DNA of 64,000 nt from CAYVBE01 sp964572825 (GCA_964572825.1 CAZNGS010000014.1:19308-83307), one strand, 5' to 3'. Positions 33,969 through 43,458 are shown, numbered from the stretch's first letter. The notes: generated by a model from the letters alone, not told the origin. Translations and numbers: made by a program.

Positions 33969-35177
33969 TCAGATGCTGCTCAGTTCGAGTATCGTTATCA
34001 TCAGCGACAGGGCGATGAAGCCCACCACAGCGGCCATCGCGAGCACCAGCACCGGCTCCAGGACGGTCAGCAGCCGGCGGGAGGCGATCTCCACCTCCAG
34101 GTCGTAGGACTTCGAGACGTGCTCCAGAACCTCTGACAGGTTTCCGCTTCGTTCTCCGACGGCCACCATGTAGCCGACCATGGGTGGGAACAGCCGGCTC
34201 TGCTGCATCCGGGAAGAGATGTCCTTGCCTTCCACCACGGCCTCGCGCACCCGATCGATCTCCCGGGCCAGGACCTCGTTCGGCGTGAGGGTCGCCAGCG
34301 TCTCCAGCGCCTCGAGGGCGGGCACGCCGGTGCGCAGCAGCGTCGCGAAGGACGTGCTGAATCGCGCCAACAGGCTCTTCTGCACGAGTTTGCCGACAAG
34401 CGGGATGCGCAGCACCAGTGCATCCAGAAGCGCCCGCCCGCGCCGGGAACGTCGCGCCCAGGCCAGCCCCAGCAAGAGGGCGGCGCCGATCGGCGGCACC
34501 AGCCAGATGTAACGGCGCACGAAGCCGCTGACCCCGAAGAGCATGGATGTCGCCAGGGGCAGCCCGCCCTCGTGCTGCGCAAGGAGCGGCTCCAACATGG
34601 GCACTACCACCGCCGAGAGGAAGAGGATCAACGCCACGGCCATCAGCACCAGGATGGCGGGGTAGATGAGTGCGGTGGACACTTTGGCCAGCAACAGGCG
34701 GCGACGCTCCAGGAAGTCCGCCAGCCGGGAGAACACCACGTCCATCATGCCGCTCTTTTCGGCGGAGGCGACCATCTCGATGTAGGCACGATCGAAGAAC
34801 CGGGGGTAATTGCCCAGTGCCTCGGCCAGGGAGAGGCCGGAGTTGACCGTCTCCCGCGCCTGCAGCAGCGCCCGGGAGAGCCCCCGGTGTTCGGCCTGCC
34901 GGGAGAGCACGTCCAGGGCCTCCGCGATGGGCACGCCGCTGGCCAGCAGCACCGCGCATTGACGCGTGAAGATGGTGACGTGCTGCGCCGCGCGAACGCG
35001 GGCCCCGGGCAGCAGCGCCGTCAGGCGGCCCGGCCTGCGGCGGGCGGGCTCCACCTGCTGCGGAAAAAGCTCCATGGAGCGCAACTGCCGCCGGGCGTCG
35101 GCGGCGCTGTCCGCCAGCAGGATGCCCCGCACGACGTCGCCGGAGGAGTCGACGGCCTTGTAGCGATAGCTGGCCAT
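33969..35177 (-). CDS. gspF: Type II secretion inner-membrane platform protein GspF
   Basis: 402 residues with two T2SSF domains. The N-terminus MASYRYKAVDSSGDVVRG is diagnostic. The first domain (about 70-190) shows FTRQCAVLLASGVPIAEALD; the second (about 270-390) FSTSFATLLRTGVPALEAL. Three membrane segments are visible: about 170-195, 220-240 and 375-400. GspF interacts with GspE and GspL and is thought to feed pseudopilins into the fibre. ATG 35177 lies 2 bp after the gspE stop; the frame continues upstream but only as an antisense or shadow reading. Confidence 0.93.
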   Translation of the reverse strand: MASYRYKAVDSSGDVVRGILLADSAADARRQLRSMELFPQQVEPARRRPGRLTALLPGARVRAAQHVTIFTRQCAVLLASGVPIAEALDVLSRQAEHRGLSRALLQARETVNSGLSLAEALGNYPRFFDRAYIEMVASAEKSGMMDVVFSRLADFLERRRLLLAKVSTALIYPAILVLMAVALILFLSAVVVPMLEPLLAQHEGGLPLATSMLFGVSGFVRRYIWLVPPIGAALLLGLAWARRSRRGRALLDALVLRIPLVGKLVQKSLLARFSTSFATLLRTGVPALEALETLATLTPNEVLAREIDRVREAVVEGKDISSRMQQSRLFPPMVGYMVAVGERSGNLSEVLEHVSKSYDLEVEIASRRLLTVLEPVLVLAMAAVVGFIALSLMITILELSSI

Positions 35178-35179
35178 GG

Positions 35180-36901
35180 TCAGGTGGAGTCCCGCTGAGT
35201 CACTCGGAGCACCTCCTGGACCGTGGTGATGCCGGCCATGGCTTTCTGGGCGCCGTCCTCCCGAAGCACCTTGACGCGCTGCCGGACGACCTTCTGGCGT
35301 ATCTCGCTGGATGAGGCGCGCTGGTTGATGAGACGGCGGCATTCGTCGTCTATGGGCAGCAACTCGAAGACGCCGACCCGGCCGCGATAGCCGGTGCCCA
35401 GGCACTGGTCGCAGCCCTGGCCCCGGCGGAAGGTGGCGTCCGACGCCTGCCGGGGTGTGATCCCCAGCAGCTCCAACTGGCCCGGCGACACGTCGTCAGG
35501 GTGCGCGCAGTTGGGGCAGACGCGGCGCACCAGACGCTGCGCCAGCACCGCCAGCAGGGCGGAGGAGATCAGGAACGGCTCGGCCCCCAGGTCCAGCAGG
35601 CGCGCCACGGCGCCGGCGGCGTCGTTGGTGTGGAGGGTGCTGAACATCAGGTGCCCGGTCAGAGCAGACTGCACGGCGGCCGACGCGGTCTCGCCGTCGC
35701 GTATCTCGCCGATCATGATGATGTCCGGGTCCTGCCGGACGATGGAGCGCAGCATGGAGCCGAACGTCACGTTCTTGCGGGCCAGCACCTGTATCTGGCT
35801 CACTCCGTCCAGCTTGTACTCGACGGGGTCTTCGATGGTGATGATGTTCAGCTCCGGAGAGTTGATCTCCATGAGCGCGGCGTAGAGCGTGGTGCTTTTG
35901 CCGCTGCCGGTCGGTCCGGTGACCAGGATCATGCCGTGGGAGTACTGGATGAGTTCCTTGAAGGTGGCCAGGTTGTCCCGGTCCAGGCCCAGCTCTTCCA
36001 GGGTCAGCAGCTTCTCCTGCTTGTCCAGCAGGCGCAGGACGGCGCGTTCACCCTCGCTGGTGGGCACCACGGACATGCGCACGTCGATCTCGCGGTCGGC
36101 GTATCGGAACGAGGCCCGGCCGTCCTGGGGCGCGCGCCTCTCGGCGATGTCCATCTTGCCCAGCACCTTAATGCGCGACATGATGCCGTCGCGGGCGGAG
36201 CGGGGCAGGTCCAGCACGTCGTGCAGGATGCCGTCGGTGCGGAAGCGCACCCGCAGCCGGTCGCCCAGGGGCTGGAAGTGGATGTCGGTGCTGCCGGTGC
36301 GCACGGCCTGGGCGATGAGCAGCGAGACGAGCTTCACCACGGGCGCCTTGCGCATCAGTTCGCCGAAGTCGGTGACGCGTTCCACCTGGGCCACGCTCTC
36401 GGCCAGCTCCTCCTCGCTCAACTCTCCGGCGGCGTCCTCCAGGTACTCCGGCCGCTGCCGCACGGAGCGGTCCACGCAGTTCTCGACCTCGGACCTGGGC
36501 GCCAGGCGGCAGGATACTTCCCGGCGGAACAGTGCGCTCATCTCGCCCGCCACCTGCCCCATGTCCGGGCCGGGGGCCAGGGCCAGCTCCAGCCTGTCGT
36601 CGCTCAGGGAGGTGGCACAGGCGCCGGCGCGGCGGGCGTACTCGGGCGGCACACGCTCGAAGAAGCCTTCCGGCACGACGCAGCCCGTCAGGTCCGCCTC
36701 GTAGGGCACCCCGAGATGCCGGGCCAGCGCGGGCAGCAGGTCTTCCTCCGGGACCACGCTCTCCTCGGTCAGCACATCGACCGCCGGGCGCCAGTCCTCC
36801 TCCAGGCGGTCCCGCAGTCTCTCTGCCTCCCCTGCCGAGATGAGTTCTTCGGCCAGCAGGGCGTCCAGGAGTGTCGCGTTTCTGGGCGTTGCGCTGGAAA
36901 T
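35180..36901 (-). CDS. gspE: Type II secretion ATPase GspE (apparent AUU start)
   Basis: 573 residues if started at ATT 36901. Walker A GPTGSGKSTT, Asp box and Walker B (IIMIGEIRDGET), His box (STLHTNDAAGAVARLLD) and the four-Cys zinc region (CPNCAHP ... CDQCLGTGYRG) are all present. GspE powers pseudopilus assembly from the cytoplasmic face. Between the in-frame stop of gspD's end (TAA) and the first GTG at 36775 there is no ATG, GTG or TTG. Yet that stretch reads ATLLDALLAEELISAGEAER, a family-like N-terminal helix. The only plausible start is ATT at 36901-36899, ten bases after GGAGGG. A CTG at 36868 or so and GTG 36775 are alternatives. Confidence 0.92.
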   Translation of the reverse strand: MSSATPRNATLLDALLAEELISAGEAERLRDRLEEDWRPAVDVLTEESVVPEEDLLPALARHLGVPYEADLTGCVVPEGFFERVPPEYARRAGACATSLSDDRLELALAPGPDMGQVAGEMSALFRREVSCRLAPRSEVENCVDRSVRQRPEYLEDAAGELSEEELAESVAQVERVTDFGELMRKAPVVKLVSLLIAQAVRTGSTDIHFQPLGDRLRVRFRTDGILHDVLDLPRSARDGIMSRIKVLGKMDIAERRAPQDGRASFRYADREIDVRMSVVPTSEGERAVLRLLDKQEKLLTLEELGLDRDNLATFKELIQYSHGMILVTGPTGSGKSTTLYAALMEINSPELNIITIEDPVEYKLDGVSQIQVLARKNVTFGSMLRSIVRQDPDIIMIGEIRDGETASAAVQSALTGHLMFSTLHTNDAAGAVARLLDLGAEPFLISSALLAVLAQRLVRRVCPNCAHPDDVSPGQLELLGITPRQASDATFRRGQGCDQCLGTGYRGRVGVFELLPIDDECRRLINQRASSSEIRQKVVRQRVKVLREDGAQKAMAGITTVQEVLRVTQRDST

Positions 36902-36919
36902 GGTTCGATGTCCCTCCGG

Positions 36920-38854
36920 TTATTCGGTGGACTCTTTCTGATCCTCGGCGGGCGGCAATGCATCGGCCGGCAGCATGGCGCCTTTCTCCCGTGCCTTGTC
37001 GCTGAGTTCGCGTCTGCGCCGGCGGGCCTCCGCGGTCATGGTATCGGGGCTGGTGTGGACGTGCGGGGTGATGAAGATACACAGGTTTCGTTCCTCGTCG
37101 GTCTCCACCTCGCGCCGGAACAGGACCCCCAGGACGGGAATATGCCCCAGGATGGGCACGGCGCGGGTGGTCTTGGACTTGGTGGTGCGGGTCAGGCCCC
37201 CGAAGACCACCGTGTGGCCGTCCGGGACGGTGACCTCGGTCTCGGCCTTTCGCTCGGTCTTGTTGGTCAGGACGGTGCCCGTCTCGGTGGATGTGCTGGG
37301 CAGGAACTGGTCCACCTGGGTGAGCACCTCCAGGCGGACGCTTCCCTCCTCGTTGATATGGGGGGTGATCTCCAGGTTGATGGTGGCCTCGTGGAAGCCT
37401 CCGCTGGTGATCTCCCTGGTGCCCGCCTCCGGGGAGAGGATGCTCTTGGCGTACTCCCGCTTTTCGGCGATGGTCACGGAAGCCGGCTTGTTGTCCACGG
37501 TGGTGATGCGGGGGCCGGCCACAAAGGAGACGCCCTCGTCCTTCTCTGAGGCGCGCACCAGGGCGGCGATCCGGGTGGCCGAGTCCTTGAATATCCCCGC
37601 CGTCAGGCCGCCTTCCGGGGGCGGAACGGGAATCTTGCCCACTTCGGTGAGCTCGGACAGGCCGAAGGTGCTGCCCCCGAAGCCCCGGGGGTTGTCGCCC
37701 GGACCGTCTATGGTGTTCAGCTCGATTCCGATGTCCATCAGCTTGCTGGTGCTGATCTCGATGAGCACCGCCTCGATCTCCACCTGGGCGCGTGGTCTGT
37801 CCAGGTCTTCCAGCAGGGGCAGCAGTTCCTCAAACCGTGCCCGGGTGGCAATGACGATCAACGCGCTGTTGGGCTCGTCCGCGATGATCTGCAGGGGCTC
37901 CTCCATGGCCCCGCGCTCCTGCTCGCGGGGCGCGTTGGCGTTCAGGATGGAGTCCAGCGTCTGTTTCAGGTCAGAGACGTCGCGGTTGAGAACGTTGTAG
38001 ATGTGGTATTGACGGGCCGTTTCGTCCGGCCTGACGTCGAAGGTCTGCAGGTAACGGACCAGGCTGGCGATGTCCTTCGGGTCGCCCAGAATCACCAGGG
38101 AGTTCTGGGCGCGGTTCACCGTGACGGAGAGCCGCTCCAGTCGTTTCTTCACCGCCGGGCTGGCCTGGGATTTCAGGGCGCTCAGATAGTCGCCGGCCAC
38201 CGCGCGGAGCGTTTGTGCCGAGCTCTGGCGCGCCCGATAGACCTCGTAGGTGAACTCGCTGTCGCTGCGGTCGAGCCGTTCGATCAGCGTCCGCATGGCC
38301 GCCACGTTGACGCCGTGGTCGGTGATGACGAGCTGGTTGAGGTCTTCGTAGGCCTGAATCTTGCCGTTGGCTGATTTCATGGGGTTCAGGATGTCCGCCA
38401 TGCCCTGGGCATCGGCGTTTTCCAACTGGATGGTCACGGTGCGGATGGCGTCGCTCTGAAGGCCCTCGGCGGCCTCCTCACCCACCGGCAGGCCGTCCGC
38501 CTTCCCGGCAGGGGCTATCTCGATGTAACTGTCACGTTGCAGGACGGTGTAGCCCGCCTTGCGCAGCACGCCGGAGAAGACTCCCATGGCGCTCTGGCGC
38601 GAGACCTGGACCCCGGCGCCCGAGATCACGTCCACGGGCGCCTCACCCGGAAACCGTTCGGGCAGGAGGACGGGCTTGCCGGTCTCGCGGCTCAGAAACT
38701 CCACCACGGAGCTCAGGGTAACGCCGGAAAGCGTGATCTGGTATCCCTCCGCTTCCGCGGATGGCGGTCCCGCGGCCCCCGCAGACCGGGCGGGTGCCGC
38801 CGCGAGCGTCAGGGCCACCAGACCCAGCAAGACAAAAGCACCGGTTCCTTTCAT
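36920..38854 (-). CDS. gspD: Type II secretion outer-membrane secretin GspD
   Basis: 644 residues with a signal peptide (MKGTGAFVLLGLVALTLAAA, cut near ARSAG). The N0 domain (about 40-110: ITLSGVTLSSVVEFLSRETG) is followed by N1-N3 repeats (VTIQLENADAQGMADILNPM, YHIYNVLNRDVSDLKQTLDS, with LVITDHG and NSALIVIATRARFEEL). The secretin beta-barrel domain (about 390-600) has QVEIEAVLIEIS, VSFVAGPRITTVDNKPA, and VPDGHTVVFGGL ... VPILGHIPVLGVLFR. The acidic tail is extra. The ATG follows GAGGAGG and overlaps the gspK stop (ATGA). The C-terminus is not obviously an S-domain, so pilotin use is uncertain. Confidence 0.95.
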   Translation of the reverse strand: MKGTGAFVLLGLVALTLAAAPARSAGAAGPPSAEAEGYQITLSGVTLSSVVEFLSRETGKPVLLPERFPGEAPVDVISGAGVQVSRQSAMGVFSGVLRKAGYTVLQRDSYIEIAPAGKADGLPVGEEAAEGLQSDAIRTVTIQLENADAQGMADILNPMKSANGKIQAYEDLNQLVITDHGVNVAAMRTLIERLDRSDSEFTYEVYRARQSSAQTLRAVAGDYLSALKSQASPAVKKRLERLSVTVNRAQNSLVILGDPKDIASLVRYLQTFDVRPDETARQYHIYNVLNRDVSDLKQTLDSILNANAPREQERGAMEEPLQIIADEPNSALIVIATRARFEELLPLLEDLDRPRAQVEIEAVLIEISTSKLMDIGIELNTIDGPGDNPRGFGGSTFGLSELTEVGKIPVPPPEGGLTAGIFKDSATRIAALVRASEKDEGVSFVAGPRITTVDNKPASVTIAEKREYAKSILSPEAGTREITSGGFHEATINLEITPHINEEGSVRLEVLTQVDQFLPSTSTETGTVLTNKTERKAETEVTVPDGHTVVFGGLTRTTKSKTTRAVPILGHIPVLGVLFRREVETDEERNLCIFITPHVHTSPDTMTAEARRRRRELSDKAREKGAMLPADALPPAEDQKESTE

Positions 38855-39774
38855 GGCTGTTCCTCCTCTATTTGGCGACGCACGTGCAGCAGATTGACCG
38901 CGGTCTCCTCTCGCCGGACGAATGCCGTCAGGCTTGTTGTCAGGCCCGGGCCCGAGTCCCGCACCCGAACCGTGAAGTACTCGCTCGCCACGCCCAGGGT
39001 TGGCAGGAGCCGCCGGACCCTCTGCGGCGCGCCGACCCGGGTGAGGAACGCTTCCAGGTCTTCCCGCGTCTTGAACGGTTCGCTTTCCCGACGCTCCAGC
39101 AGCCGCTCGGTCAACTCCCGGTCGTCCCACAGCGAGTTCAGTATCTCCCGGGGGGCGGTATTGACGTTGATGTGTCGGGAATGGGTGGTCAACAGCCGAA
39201 GCAGGGACGGCTTGTCCGGTCGGTCTTCGAAGATGTCCGGTGTAATCAGCGGCGCCTGCCGGATCTGCCAGGTCTGCATGAGGGGCTCCCGGGCGATGAC
39301 CCATTGCCTGAGCGCCTGATAGTCGCGGTCCTGCCCTCCGGCCTGCAGCACGGCGCCATAGAGCGCCCGGCGCAGGTCGGGGTACCTTTCCGCGTCGTGC
39401 GGGATGCGGGCCCCGCGGTTCACGTTCAGCCGGCGGTCCGCGTCCACGATCCGTAGCGTGCACGGCACGCCCGCCACCTCAATTGAACGTTCAGGCGCCG
39501 CCCACGACTCCTCCAGGCAGTCGAAATCGTTCTGTTCGGCATCCTCCCGCAGCAGCGCCAGCGCGTAGTGCAGCGCCGAGTCCACGGCGCAATCGCGCCG
39601 GAATGCGTCCCGCGCATTCAGTGCGGTCCGGCGGCTGACCCCGACGGAGTAACTGAACGCATAGCCCACGATGGCCACCACGGCCAGCACCAGCACGGTC
39701 ATGATCAGCACCAGGCCGTTTCTACCGCTGCGTCGAGACGGACGCAGCACGCGCTGAAAAGCAAATCTCGGCAT
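38851..39774 (-). CDS. gspK: Type II secretion minor pseudopilin GspK
   Basis: 307 residues. A leader ending RSGRNG precedes LVLIMTVLVLAVVAIVGYAF, a pseudopilin helix without Glu+5, as is normal for GspK. The body has DADRRLNVNRGA, HINVNTAPREILNSL and helix-hairpin-helix-like segments typical of GspK (about 200-260). GspK caps the pseudopilus tip. Its start overlaps gspM by 53 bp. Confidence 0.88.
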   Translation of the reverse strand: MPRFAFQRVLRPSRRSGRNGLVLIMTVLVLAVVAIVGYAFSYSVGVSRRTALNARDAFRRDCAVDSALHYALALLREDAEQNDFDCLEESWAAPERSIEVAGVPCTLRIVDADRRLNVNRGARIPHDAERYPDLRRALYGAVLQAGGQDRDYQALRQWVIAREPLMQTWQIRQAPLITPDIFEDRPDKPSLLRLLTTHSRHINVNTAPREILNSLWDDRELTERLLERRESEPFKTREDLEAFLTRVGAPQRVRRLLPTLGVASEYFTVRVRDSGPGLTTSLTAFVRREETAVNLLHVRRQIEEEQP

Positions 39775-40255
39775 CGATCAGTTGGGGTTCAGCCTCGTTG
39801 GGGGTAATGCGCAGTTGCGCGGTCCGCACCGCCGGGTCCAGCCCCTCGACGGCCTGGAGGAAGTCCACGAGCGACTTTCGAGTGACTCCGACCAGCTTCA
39901 GTTCCACCTCTCGCCGGACCAGTCCGTCCTCCTGCACCGCCGAGCTGGCCTGGGGGGTGCCGGCTATTCTGCCATGTACGTTCTGGCGCGCTGCGGCCCC
40001 CGTGACGGCGGCGATGTCGAAGACCGCCGGGTCCCGCAACTGCCTGCTGGCCCGGGCCGCCCGCTCCTGCAGGGCCTCGTACCGGGAGGCCAGCTTCTCC
40101 ATCTCGCGGAGCCGTTCCTGCTCGCTGCTCGCACGTTCCCGCAGGTCGGCGAGTTTGCCCCATAAGACTCCTTCGGAAGCCACGCAGACCACCAGCAGGA
40201 CCGCGAGCGCGGCCAGTGTCCGGTGTTCGCGTGCCCAGCTCAGCATGGGGATCAC
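39722..40255 (-). CDS. gspM: Type II secretion GspM-like protein
   Basis: 177 residues. One N-terminal membrane segment (about 12-30: TLAALAVLLVVCVASEGVL) is followed by a coiled-coil-like region (about 32-72, LRERASSEQERLREMEKLA) and a small ferredoxin-like domain. This is the GspM layout; sequence similarity is weak as usual, so the call also rests on position between gspL and gspK. GTG 40255 overlaps the gspL stop (GTGA); ATG 40246 is the alternative. GspM pairs with GspL at the inner membrane. Confidence 0.75.
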   Translation of the reverse strand: MIPMLSWAREHRTLAALAVLLVVCVASEGVLWGKLADLRERASSEQERLREMEKLASRYEALQERAARASRQLRDPAVFDIAAVTGAAARQNVHGRIAGTPQASSAVQEDGLVRREVELKLVGVTRKSLVDFLQAVEGLDPAVRTAQLRITPNEAEPQLIDAEICFSARAASVSTQR

Positions 40256-41628
40256 CTGTATTGGAGCGTAACGTCAACGCGGGCCCTGCCGCTTTCCAGC
40301 ATGGTGGTGTCGATCTCGCCGCTGGGCCGGAAGCCCTCGGCCGAACGCAGTATCCGGTCCAGGTCCACCTGCGGCGGCGAGGTGGCCTTCAGTCGAATCC
40401 TCTGCTGGTTCACGTCGAGCAGTTCGAAACTCACGTCCGCGTCCTGCGGGAGGGCGGACACCAGGTCCGACCAGCGTTCAAGGCAGGAGACAGTCATGGC
40501 CCTCTCGGCCGCTGCCGCCTCTATGCGCGCCCGGGTGACCGCCGCTTCCAGCCGGGCGTAAGAGGACACCTCGGGACCGACCCCGCTCATCACTTCTTGC
40601 TGGCGCCGCCGGGTCCGGGCGAGCGCCCGGCGCGCGGTCAGCATCTCCCGGACCGTGTACACCCCCAGCAGGCAGACCATCAGAACGGCCAGGGCCAGCG
40701 CCACGGCGGCCCGCCGCTCCACCTGGCGGGCGAATGCCTTGTAGGCCAGCTCACCGCGCCGGAGGTTGACGGCCGTTTCCCTTTCTTTTGCCGCCACCTG
40801 TGCCAGGCGCCGGGGGACCATCCAGCGGTCGTCCGTGAGGACGGAGACGGGCATGCCCATGCATTCCTCCAGCGGTCCCGCCAGGGCCTGCGCGGAGTCT
40901 CCTGCGGCGCTGAGCAGGATTTGGCCGGAGTTGCCCTCGCCGTTCGCCAGTTGGGCGGACCGAAGCCCGCGCCGTATTCTCTCGCACACTTCCCGCAGGC
41001 CGTCGCCCCCGCGGCCCACGTCCCCCACCCACTGAACGTGGCACGTGAGAGGGCGGCCCTCCCTGACCAGGACGGCCTCGCACTGATCGCCGTCCAGGCG
41101 GATCAGCCACGTTGCGTCGGGGCTCTCGTCCCACAGGGGCCGGGTCCCGGCCACCAGAGCGGGCTGGACCACGCACGGATCAATGCCCGCCGCCCGCAGG
41201 CCGTCCAGGACGGACCTGAGGTCCTGTTTGCGGCAGGCGGACACCAGCATCCGGGCCCCTCCCGAGCCGGTGGGGGCAATTCCGCCCAGGGGTTCCACCA
41301 CGTAATCCTCGATGGCTCCTGGCACTCGCCCCTCCAGCGAGTAATGAAGGGTCTTTTCCACGCGGGAGCCCGAACGGAAGGGGAAACTCACCACGCGGCA
41401 GAAGCACCATGAGGACGGCACCGCGACTGCCGCGCTGTGTCGGCCCCGGCCGACGTCGTCCATCAGCCGCCCCAGCGGTTCCGAGAGGCGGTCAGCGGCA
41501 TCCGGCGGCCGTGCCAGCGGGGGATTGATCGGCACTTCGAGTTCGCACTCGGGCGGACGATCCTCCGCAAACCGCCTGAACGCCACCGCCCGCAGGGCGT
41601 CCGCACGTATCTCAATCCCGATGATCAT
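40252..41628 (-). CDS. gspL: Type II secretion GspL/PilM-like protein
   Basis: 458 residues. The N-terminal part (MIIGIEIRADALRAVAFRRF) begins an actin-like (PilM-type) cytoplasmic domain with several strands to about residue 300. A membrane segment follows (about 312-330: AAVALALAVLMVCLLGVYTV). After it come a coiled-coil stretch (ALARTRRRQQEVM) and a periplasmic ferredoxin-like domain (about 380-458). GspL links the ATPase GspE to GspM and GspC. It is the first recognised gsp gene of the operon. An unknown secreted protein lies 108 bp upstream on the same strand. Confidence 0.8.
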   Translation of the reverse strand: MIIGIEIRADALRAVAFRRFAEDRPPECELEVPINPPLARPPDAADRLSEPLGRLMDDVGRGRHSAAVAVPSSWCFCRVVSFPFRSGSRVEKTLHYSLEGRVPGAIEDYVVEPLGGIAPTGSGGARMLVSACRKQDLRSVLDGLRAAGIDPCVVQPALVAGTRPLWDESPDATWLIRLDGDQCEAVLVREGRPLTCHVQWVGDVGRGGDGLREVCERIRRGLRSAQLANGEGNSGQILLSAAGDSAQALAGPLEECMGMPVSVLTDDRWMVPRRLAQVAAKERETAVNLRRGELAYKAFARQVERRAAVALALAVLMVCLLGVYTVREMLTARRALARTRRRQQEVMSGVGPEVSSYARLEAAVTRARIEAAAAERAMTVSCLERWSDLVSALPQDADVSFELLDVNQQRIRLKATSPPQVDLDRILRSAEGFRPSGEIDTTMLESGRARVDVTLQYR

Positions 41629-41736
41629 CTGTCTCCCGGCCGGCTCAGGTTACCTGTTATGTATAGGCGGAACAATAACATACGATCGTGTGCGGCGCAA
41701 GCATCGGTCGCGCGTGCGCGGTCGCCTGGACACGGA

Positions 41737-43419
41737 TCATCGGACGGGTGCCTCGCCGCGATCCGGGTGGTTCACCGCGCCGCTCAGGCGCTGGTAGCGC
41801 AACGCCCGCACTACCGGCCCCAGGGGGGCCGTTGCGACTGCAAGGACCCCGCCCGCCGGCGAGAACCGGAATCCCGCCGCGAGGCCGCGCGGCACCGGCG
41901 CAATGGCCTCGCCCGGAACCCCTGCGAGTCCAAACCATCGGCGGATTCCCTCGGGGGCCACGTACAGCAACAGTTGGGGGTCTCGCGGCATGTCTTCCAG
42001 CGAGGCAACAAACCCCGCCTCGTGCCCCAGAGAAGAACGCATCTGTCCCTTCAGTGACCGGACCTCCTGAATGCAGCCCAGCGGGTTCCCACCCACGACC
42101 AGGGAAGCTCCGCCCTCATCTACCTCCAGAGCGGCCGTGGGGTCCGGCCCGAACAGCCAGTGGATGAGGGCGGCGGACGTCTCGGTCGGCACTACCTTCG
42201 CCATCTGCGTCTCCGTTGCGTCGTGCGGTCCGGCTCTGGTCGGGCTGAGCGTGAAGGGCAGGTAATGTCCGGCTGGTTGAGGCGCCTGAAGGGTGTGCCA
42301 GAGCCGCGCGGCGCAGCCGGGGCGCGTTTCAGAGTGCAGCAGCAACTGGATGTGCGAACCATCGTCGGCGCGGGGAAGGACCGCGAACACCTCCGCGGTC
42401 GGTTCCGCGCCGGGCTGGGGGTTGCCCAGGGCCTGTGTGATGCCGGCCAGGGGGGCCTCCAGCAATGTACGGCCCGCCCTGAGGCGGTGAAAGAGCACCA
42501 GGAGCGCGTCGGCGGGGCAGCGCCGCAACGCATCGAATGAGCCCGGCGGCTGCGCGCTCACCAGGAGGTCCAGCAGGGACCCGGGCAGGGGCGTTGCCCG
42601 GAGCCCGATAAGCGCACGCTCCTCTGTGATCTCCATCCACAGGTCGGCGTAGGCGACCTGCCGGGCCACCAGGAACAGGCGGTCGAGCTGGGCCTGGAAC
42701 TCGGCCGCCTCTCCGGGCGGAACTTCGGGAACGGACGGGCGGTGCAGCGTGGCCTCCATGCGTTCCTTCATGAGTTGAACCTGCTGGTCGACCTCCTCAT
42801 TGAAGACTTCCAGGAGCCGCTGCACGTCCACCCGGAGGCAAAGCTGGCCCTGCTCCGGAAGCTCGGCCAGGGCTGAACCCGGTCCGACGGCCCGGCAGGC
42901 AGCAGCGGCGTCCTCGTTACAGGCCAGGGTGGCCACGGCCCCCTCCAGTTGCACAAAAGTACCGTCCGCATCCGCCAGGGTCCGGCGCAGCTGTGCAGCG
43001 TCGGTTGTCGTAAACCGGAAGGCCCAGGGATGGGGGTACTTCGCGGGGGCGAGGTAGAAGAAGTGGACGGGTCGCGAGAGGTCAAGCAGGTGGGCATCCG
43101 GAAGGCCCACCCGGGTGGCCAGTGCGTCCGCCAGGTCCGCCGGCTGCGTGCGACCGTCCGCCGCGTGCAGCAGGCGGGCGAGCCGCCCCAGCAACTCACG
43201 GTCCACGGTCACGCGTCCGGCCAGCAGGCAGTCCGAGGCTTCCTCGGGGCAGCTTTCAGTCGCTCCTTGCTCGGCGTCGCGCGACCCGATCGTGTCCGCC
43301 CGTGCCGCAACGGTCATCAGCCCCACCCACAGCAGCGCTGACACGGCGAGTGCGGTGACCGCGAGCCGGGGTGCCTGTGGCGTTGCCAGACGCCGTATTG
43401 TGCGTTCGCGAGGAATCAT
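41737..43419 (-). CDS. Exported protein of unknown function
   Basis: 560 residues; I do not recognise the family. A signal peptide or anchor covers about residues 18-42 (LAVTALAVSALLWVGLMTVA, ending ARA). The body has no membrane segments. It contains Cys residues near 60-66, a possible lid-like part (LLHAADGRTQPADLADALA), and repeated beta-alpha modules such as RPVHFFYLAPAKYPHPWAFR and GHYLPFTLSPTR, but no catalytic motif. It is on the same strand as, and 108 bp upstream of, gspL, so it may be co-transcribed with the T2SS operon. Start: the ATG at 43419 follows GGGAGGGA in poor position; the upstream frame is a shadow of dksA. A perfect TATAAT lies 34 bp upstream. Confidence 0.6.
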   Translation of the reverse strand: MIPRERTIRRLATPQAPRLAVTALAVSALLWVGLMTVAARADTIGSRDAEQGATESCPEEASDCLLAGRVTVDRELLGRLARLLHAADGRTQPADLADALATRVGLPDAHLLDLSRPVHFFYLAPAKYPHPWAFRFTTTDAAQLRRTLADADGTFVQLEGAVATLACNEDAAAACRAVGPGSALAELPEQGQLCLRVDVQRLLEVFNEEVDQQVQLMKERMEATLHRPSVPEVPPGEAAEFQAQLDRLFLVARQVAYADLWMEITEERALIGLRATPLPGSLLDLLVSAQPPGSFDALRRCPADALLVLFHRLRAGRTLLEAPLAGITQALGNPQPGAEPTAEVFAVLPRADDGSHIQLLLHSETRPGCAARLWHTLQAPQPAGHYLPFTLSPTRAGPHDATETQMAKVVPTETSAALIHWLFGPDPTAALEVDEGGASLVVGGNPLGCIQEVRSLKGQMRSSLGHEAGFVASLEDMPRDPQLLLYVAPEGIRRWFGLAGVPGEAIAPVPRGLAAGFRFSPAGGVLAVATAPLGPVVRALRYQRLSGAVNHPDRGEAPVR

Positions 43420-43452
43420 AGGGAGGGAATGAACAAACTGTGTGACGGCCCC

Positions 43453-43458
43453 ATTATA
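43453..43458 (-). promoter_or_regulatory. -10 element (TATAAT)
   Basis: Perfect TATAAT on the minus strand 34 bp upstream of the start at 43419. No good -35 is seen at 16-18 bp. It could drive the unknown exported protein and the gsp operon. Confidence 0.4.

Noticed and set aside
35501..37549. 682-codon plus-strand frame opposite gspE/gspD
   Set aside because: Antisense to two clear T2SS genes; His/Gln/Gly-rich composition typical of shadow frames in GC-rich DNA.
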